Assembly: GCA_040751775.1 (NCBI GenBank)
Contig: JBFMGD010000061.1
Span: forward strand, 1-10,279
Length of the DNA stretch: 10,279 nucleotides
Direction: 5' to 3'
From: JBFMGD01 sp040751775
GTDB lineage: Bacteria > Bacillota > Dethiobacteria > DTU022
Under the pieces are notes generated by a model. That model was not told where the DNA came from. It searched no databases and saw only the letters and a list, made by a program, of their open reading frames with translations. Within the stretch, counting starts at the first letter, position 1. Each line of letters starts with the position of its first letter. Below, piece after piece: positions 7,318 through 10,279 of this stretch. A program made the position numbers and the translations under genes.

Positions 7318-7845
7318 ATGACAGAATACCGCTGGCCGGTTATCGTTGCCACCGCCGTACTGGCGCTGGCGTTGTTTTTCGGGATCAATTATTACCGCCA
7401 ACGATACATGAAAGAGGAACCGTTCATTAAAGCGATTCAGCAGCTGGAAAGTGTCGCGGACGCGGGCGTAAAACAGGTGGACGGCGCCGCTGTGTTGGAG
7501 ATTACCCCGGAGAGCGATTACCGGGGCGGCTTGCAGGAACTGGTTAAGGAAGTAGAAACGCTCGCCGTGCAGTATAAACAGAAACCACAGCGCATTACGG
7601 TGATGGACAGGCGTAATCCCGTTTTAGATTTATTTGCGACAGCGATAGCGCCCGATCTGTACGAAGGCGCGCGGCTAGGTAATTATCGTTCAGTCGGTGC
7701 CAGTATTTACGAAGCGGCAGAACGTTACAATCTCGAAGCGGTTGTGTTTTTTGTTGATTACGAAAATATCTACCTGCAGGCGCGGCACGGAGATTACTAC
7801 CTCTACCAGATGATCCCACTTCACCAACAGGAGGGTGGAGCATGA
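7318..7845 (+). CDS. Unrecognised single-TM protein translationally coupled to an FtsH-like protease
   Basis: I do not recognise this 175-residue protein. One hydrophobic segment lies near the N-terminus (about 6-23, WPVIVATAVLALALFFGI), followed by a basic patch (YYRQRYMK, 25-32). The remaining ~140 residues look folded and mixed alpha/beta, with a predicted helical stretch at 35-55, a helix at about 70-87, and an aromatic C-terminal part with FFVDYENIYLQARHGDYYLYQM. There is no cleavable signal peptide, lipobox or cysteine. Topology is unclear: the positive charges after the TM favour a cytoplasmic C-terminus, while a plain N-terminal anchor would put it outside. AGGGG (7304-7308) precedes the ATG by 9 bases. 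Its stop overlaps the next start (ATGA at 7842-7845), so the two are likely made together. An accessory or adaptor role for the protease is inference only. Confidence 0.8.
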   Translation: MTEYRWPVIVATAVLALALFFGINYYRQRYMKEEPFIKAIQQLESVADAGVKQVDGAAVLEITPESDYRGGLQELVKEVETLAVQYKQKPQRITVMDRRNPVLDLFATAIAPDLYEGARLGNYRSVGASIYEAAERYNLEAVVFFVDYENIYLQARHGDYYLYQMIPLHQQEGGA

Positions 7846-9341
7846 AAATACGCGATATACTGCTTGGTCTGGCCGCTGCTCTGATCGTGATCTTACTTTG
7901 GTTTCAAGCCAGTTTTATTCCGATTGTTGTATTGGCGGGGCTCTTTTTGCTCCTGTTTCGTTTTTCCGGTTATAAAACGCCTCGTTTCAATGCGATCGGG
8001 AAAAGCGGCTATAACCGCAAGAAGATCGACTTTAACCAAATCGGCGGGCAGGAAGTGGCGAAGAAAGAACTGCTGGAGGCGCTCGACTTTATGCTCAAAC
8101 CGCAACAGATGCGCCGCATGGGTATCCGGCCCCTGAAAGGAGTAATGCTGGTCGGACCGCCGGGAACCGGCAAGACTTTACTGGCCAAGGCGGCCGCCGG
8201 TTATACCAGCTCTTCATTTTTAAGCGTGGCCGGCAGTGAATTTATTGAGATGTATGCCGGGGTGGGGGCGCAGCGTGTGCGCCAACTCTTCAGCCAGTGC
8301 CGCACCAAGGCTCGCCGGGAACATAAGAAGAGCGCGATTTTGTTTGTTGATGAGATCGATATCCTGGGCGGTAAACGGGGCATGCACAGCAGCCATCTTG
8401 AATATGATCAGACTTTAAATCAGTTCCTGGTGGAGCTGGACGGTCTTGGCACCAATGATGAAGTCAGTGTTTTGGTAATCGGCGCAACCAACAGGCCGGA
8501 GATTTTAGATGCGGCGCTGCTGCGCCCCGGCCGCTTTGACCGGGTGGTGCAGGTGGATCTGCCCGACCTGGAAGGGCGGCTGCAAATTCTAACCCTGCAC
8601 TTAAAAAACAAACCGCTGCATGAGCAGGTTTGTCTCGAAAAAATTGCCCGTGATACTTTCGGTTTTTCAGGGGCCCATCTGGAGAACCTGGCCAACGAGG
8701 CGGCTATCCTGGCGATGCGTGAACAAGAGGAGAAAATTACCGAACGGCATTTGATTGAGGCCGTGGACAAGGTGATCATGGGAGAGAAGCTGGATCGTAA
8801 GCCCGACCCTGAGGAACTCTGGCGGGTGGCTGTGCACGAAACCGGCCATGCCTTGGTCAGCGAGGCAATTAAGCCCGGTTCTGTTTCCACGGTAACCATT
8901 ACACCGCGCGGCAAGGCTCTAGGGTATATTCGCCAACAGTCGGAACGTGATTATTACCTGTTCACGCTCGAATACCTGGAACAGCAAATTTGCGTGCTGC
9001 TGGGCGGCGCCGTCAGCGAAAAACAGCTTCTGGGCAACCGGAGCACCGGTTCGGCCAACGATTTTAACCAGGCGGTAGAGCTGGCGAAACGGATCATTGC
9101 GTCCGGACTATCGGCGTTAGGGGTCGTCAGCATCAATGATTTGCCCAGAGGGACGCTGCACCGCACAATCCAACAGATCATCAAGGTCCAGGAGCAGCGG
9201 GTGACCGGCTTACTGAACAATTATCTGGAACAACTAAACGAAATCGCCTCAATCCTGGTGGAGAAAGAAAAAATATCGGGTGAGTATTTGCGCCAGAAAA
9301 TCAATCGCCAAGCCGATGAGTCTCGCTACGCCGTGCTATAA
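7842..9341 (+). CDS. FtsH-like membrane AAA+ zinc metalloprotease (M41), lacking the extracytoplasmic domain
   Basis: This is a membrane-anchored ATP-dependent protease expected to unfold and degrade proteins. Two hydrophobic segments (about 6-22 and 25-41) are nearly contiguous, so the roughly 70-residue outer domain of typical FtsH is absent. The AAA+ domain has Walker A GPPGTGKT (105-112), Walker B ILFVDEID (166-173) and the second region of homology with N217 and arginine fingers R231 and R234 (RPGRFDR). The pore loop is YAG (138-140) where FtsH usually has FVG. A short basic insertion (TKARREHKK, 155-163) precedes Walker B. The protease domain has zinc motif HETGH (332-336) and the third ligand D407 in TGSANDF. 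The C-terminal helical part is also shortened, giving 499 residues against about 610-650. All catalytic residues I can check are intact, so activity is expected. A GGAGGG site (7830-7835) precedes the ATG. Confidence 0.92.
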   Translation: MKIRDILLGLAAALIVILLWFQASFIPIVVLAGLFLLLFRFSGYKTPRFNAIGKSGYNRKKIDFNQIGGQEVAKKELLEALDFMLKPQQMRRMGIRPLKGVMLVGPPGTGKTLLAKAAAGYTSSSFLSVAGSEFIEMYAGVGAQRVRQLFSQCRTKARREHKKSAILFVDEIDILGGKRGMHSSHLEYDQTLNQFLVELDGLGTNDEVSVLVIGATNRPEILDAALLRPGRFDRVVQVDLPDLEGRLQILTLHLKNKPLHEQVCLEKIARDTFGFSGAHLENLANEAAILAMREQEEKITERHLIEAVDKVIMGEKLDRKPDPEELWRVAVHETGHALVSEAIKPGSVSTVTITPRGKALGYIRQQSERDYYLFTLEYLEQQICVLLGGAVSEKQLLGNRSTGSANDFNQAVELAKRIIASGLSALGVVSINDLPRGTLHRTIQQIIKVQEQRVTGLLNNYLEQLNEIASILVEKEKISGEYLRQKINRQADESRYAVL

Positions 9342-9342
9342 T
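9337..9342 (+). promoter_or_regulatory. Isolated TATAAT before cinA
   Basis: A perfect -10-like hexamer overlaps the stop codon of the FtsH-like gene, 31 bases before cinA. No TTGACA-like box lies 16-18 bases upstream (the sequence there is CCGATGAG). It might give weak extra transcription of cinA, or be chance. Confidence 0.25.
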
Positions 9343-9372
9343 AGAGAAAAACGGCTGGAGGGCGGATGATCA

Positions 9373-10279
9373 GTGAAAGCGGATTTGCTATGTATCGGCA
9401 GTGAGCTTTTGACGGGTTTGGTGGAGAATACGAACGCCGGCTACCTGGCGAGACGTCTCGGGAGTGCCGGAATTGAAATCAGGGAGCAGCGGGTGGTGGC
9501 CGACGAGTTGGATACGATCGCCGCGGCTATAGCGGAGGCGCTCCGGCAGAGCGAGATCGTGATTTGCACCGGTGGGCTCGGCCCTACTGATGATGATATG
9601 ACCAGGGAAGCGGCAGCCAAATTGTTGCAGAGGGAATTTACAGCGGACCCGAATTGGCTGCGCAAGTTGGCATGTTTTTTTGGTGAACGCGGTTTGACGA
9701 TGCCCGAGGCTAATCGCAAGCAGGCCATGGTGATTAATGGAAGCACCCTGCTGGATAATTCGCGCGGTACCGCTCCCGGCGCCATGGTGGAAACAGACGG
9801 GCGGTTACTTTTTTTACTGCCGGGGCCTCCCCAGGAGTTGCAGCCGATGTTTGAGGAGACGGTTTTACCTGTGCTGAAAAGCCGGGTAAAAGATGAAATT
9901 TTCCTGGTGAAGACCGTAAAATGCAGCGGGTTAGGCGAATCGCTGTTGGAAGAGAAGCTGAAAACTCTGGACAAATGGGAGAACCCCGCTCTTTCTTTAG
10001 CGGCCAGGGGGACTGAAGTACACCTGCAGCTAAAAGCACGCGGCGGAGCGGTTTTTGCGCAAAAATTAATCGCTGAAGCAACACGGCGGCTCTACCACGC
10101 CCTTGCCGGTTTTGTTTACGGTGAAGATGAAGAGACACTGGCCGGGGTCGTGGCCGCGCTTTTTGTGCAATCCCAAAAGACGCTGGCTCTGGCTGAGTCC
10201 TGCAGCGGCGGGTTGTTGGCCGATCTGTTAACTGATGTGCCCGGCAGTTCCCGCTTTTTCAAAGGATCATTAGTCGCCT
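9373..10279 (+). CDS. cinA: CinA: nucleotide-pyrophosphatase / nicotinamide-nucleotide amidase, 3' truncated
   Basis: CinA proteins combine an N-terminal COG1058/MoCF-like domain (ADP-ribose pyrophosphatase activity in studied members) with a C-terminal PncC domain that deamidates nicotinamide mononucleotide in NAD salvage. In Gram-positives the gene often sits upstream of recA and is competence-linked. The frame is open from GTG 9373 to the window end, giving 302 residues of an expected 410-420. Visible motifs are GSELLTG (9-15), CTGGLGPTDDDMT (65-77), LPGPPQEL (149-156) and, in the second domain, AESCSGG (274-280). The GTG start matches the family N-terminus; GGAGG at 9357-9361 is 11 bases upstream. 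An ATG at 9366 is out of frame. It follows the FtsH-like gene by 31 bases, so it is probably co-transcribed with it. Confidence 0.94.
   Translation, partial: MKADLLCIGSELLTGLVENTNAGYLARRLGSAGIEIREQRVVADELDTIAAAIAEALRQSEIVICTGGLGPTDDDMTREAAAKLLQREFTADPNWLRKLACFFGERGLTMPEANRKQAMVINGSTLLDNSRGTAPGAMVETDGRLLFLLPGPPQELQPMFEETVLPVLKSRVKDEIFLVKTVKCSGLGESLLEEKLKTLDKWENPALSLAARGTEVHLQLKARGGAVFAQKLIAEATRRLYHALAGFVYGEDEETLAGVVAALFVQSQKTLALAESCSGGLLADLLTDVPGSSRFFKGSLVA

Overview
The window reads as a chromosomal stretch from a Gram-positive Clostridia-type bacterium. The best match from memory is the Desulfotomaculum/Pelotomaculum/Moorella neighbourhood. The grounds are the order ftsK/spoIIIE, rodZ-like, rimO, FtsH-like, cinA, strong GGAGG-type ribosome binding sites, frequent GTG and TTG starts, and consensus sigma-A promoters. 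This placement rests on remembered gene order and protein style, not on a search. All convincing genes lie on the + strand. I saw no mobile element, CRISPR array, tRNA or rRNA.

Layout. Positions 1-500 hold the end of an ABC transporter ATPase that looks like the tungstate type (TupC). It is followed by a compact Na+/phosphate-cotransporter family protein (548-1486). A 265-bp, visibly AT-richer gap (1487-1751) has inverted repeats and a possible structured RNA. uppP (1752-2540) encodes undecaprenyl-diphosphate phosphatase, the lipid-carrier recycling enzyme of wall synthesis.

A near-consensus promoter (2563-2591) then starts a likely operon. Its genes are an FtsK/SpoIIIE DNA translocase (2629-4935), a RodZ-like membrane-anchored HTH protein (4953-5792) and the ribosomal S12 methylthiotransferase RimO (5835-7211). 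Chromosome segregation, cell shape and ribosome modification are therefore probably co-transcribed.

A second near-consensus promoter (7248-7276) starts another unit. It contains an unrecognised 175-residue single-TM protein (7318-7845), a 499-residue FtsH-like AAA+ zinc protease overlapping it by ATGA (7842-9341), and cinA (from 9373), which is cut by the window end.

The most unusual part is the second unit. The FtsH-like protein keeps the ATPase and M41 protease motifs, but its two N-terminal TM segments form a tight hairpin with no room for the normal extracytoplasmic domain. The gene overlapping it upstream encodes a small membrane-anchored protein of unknown function. That pair could be a split or adaptor-dependent membrane protease; this is inference. 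The second point of interest is the uppP upstream gap.
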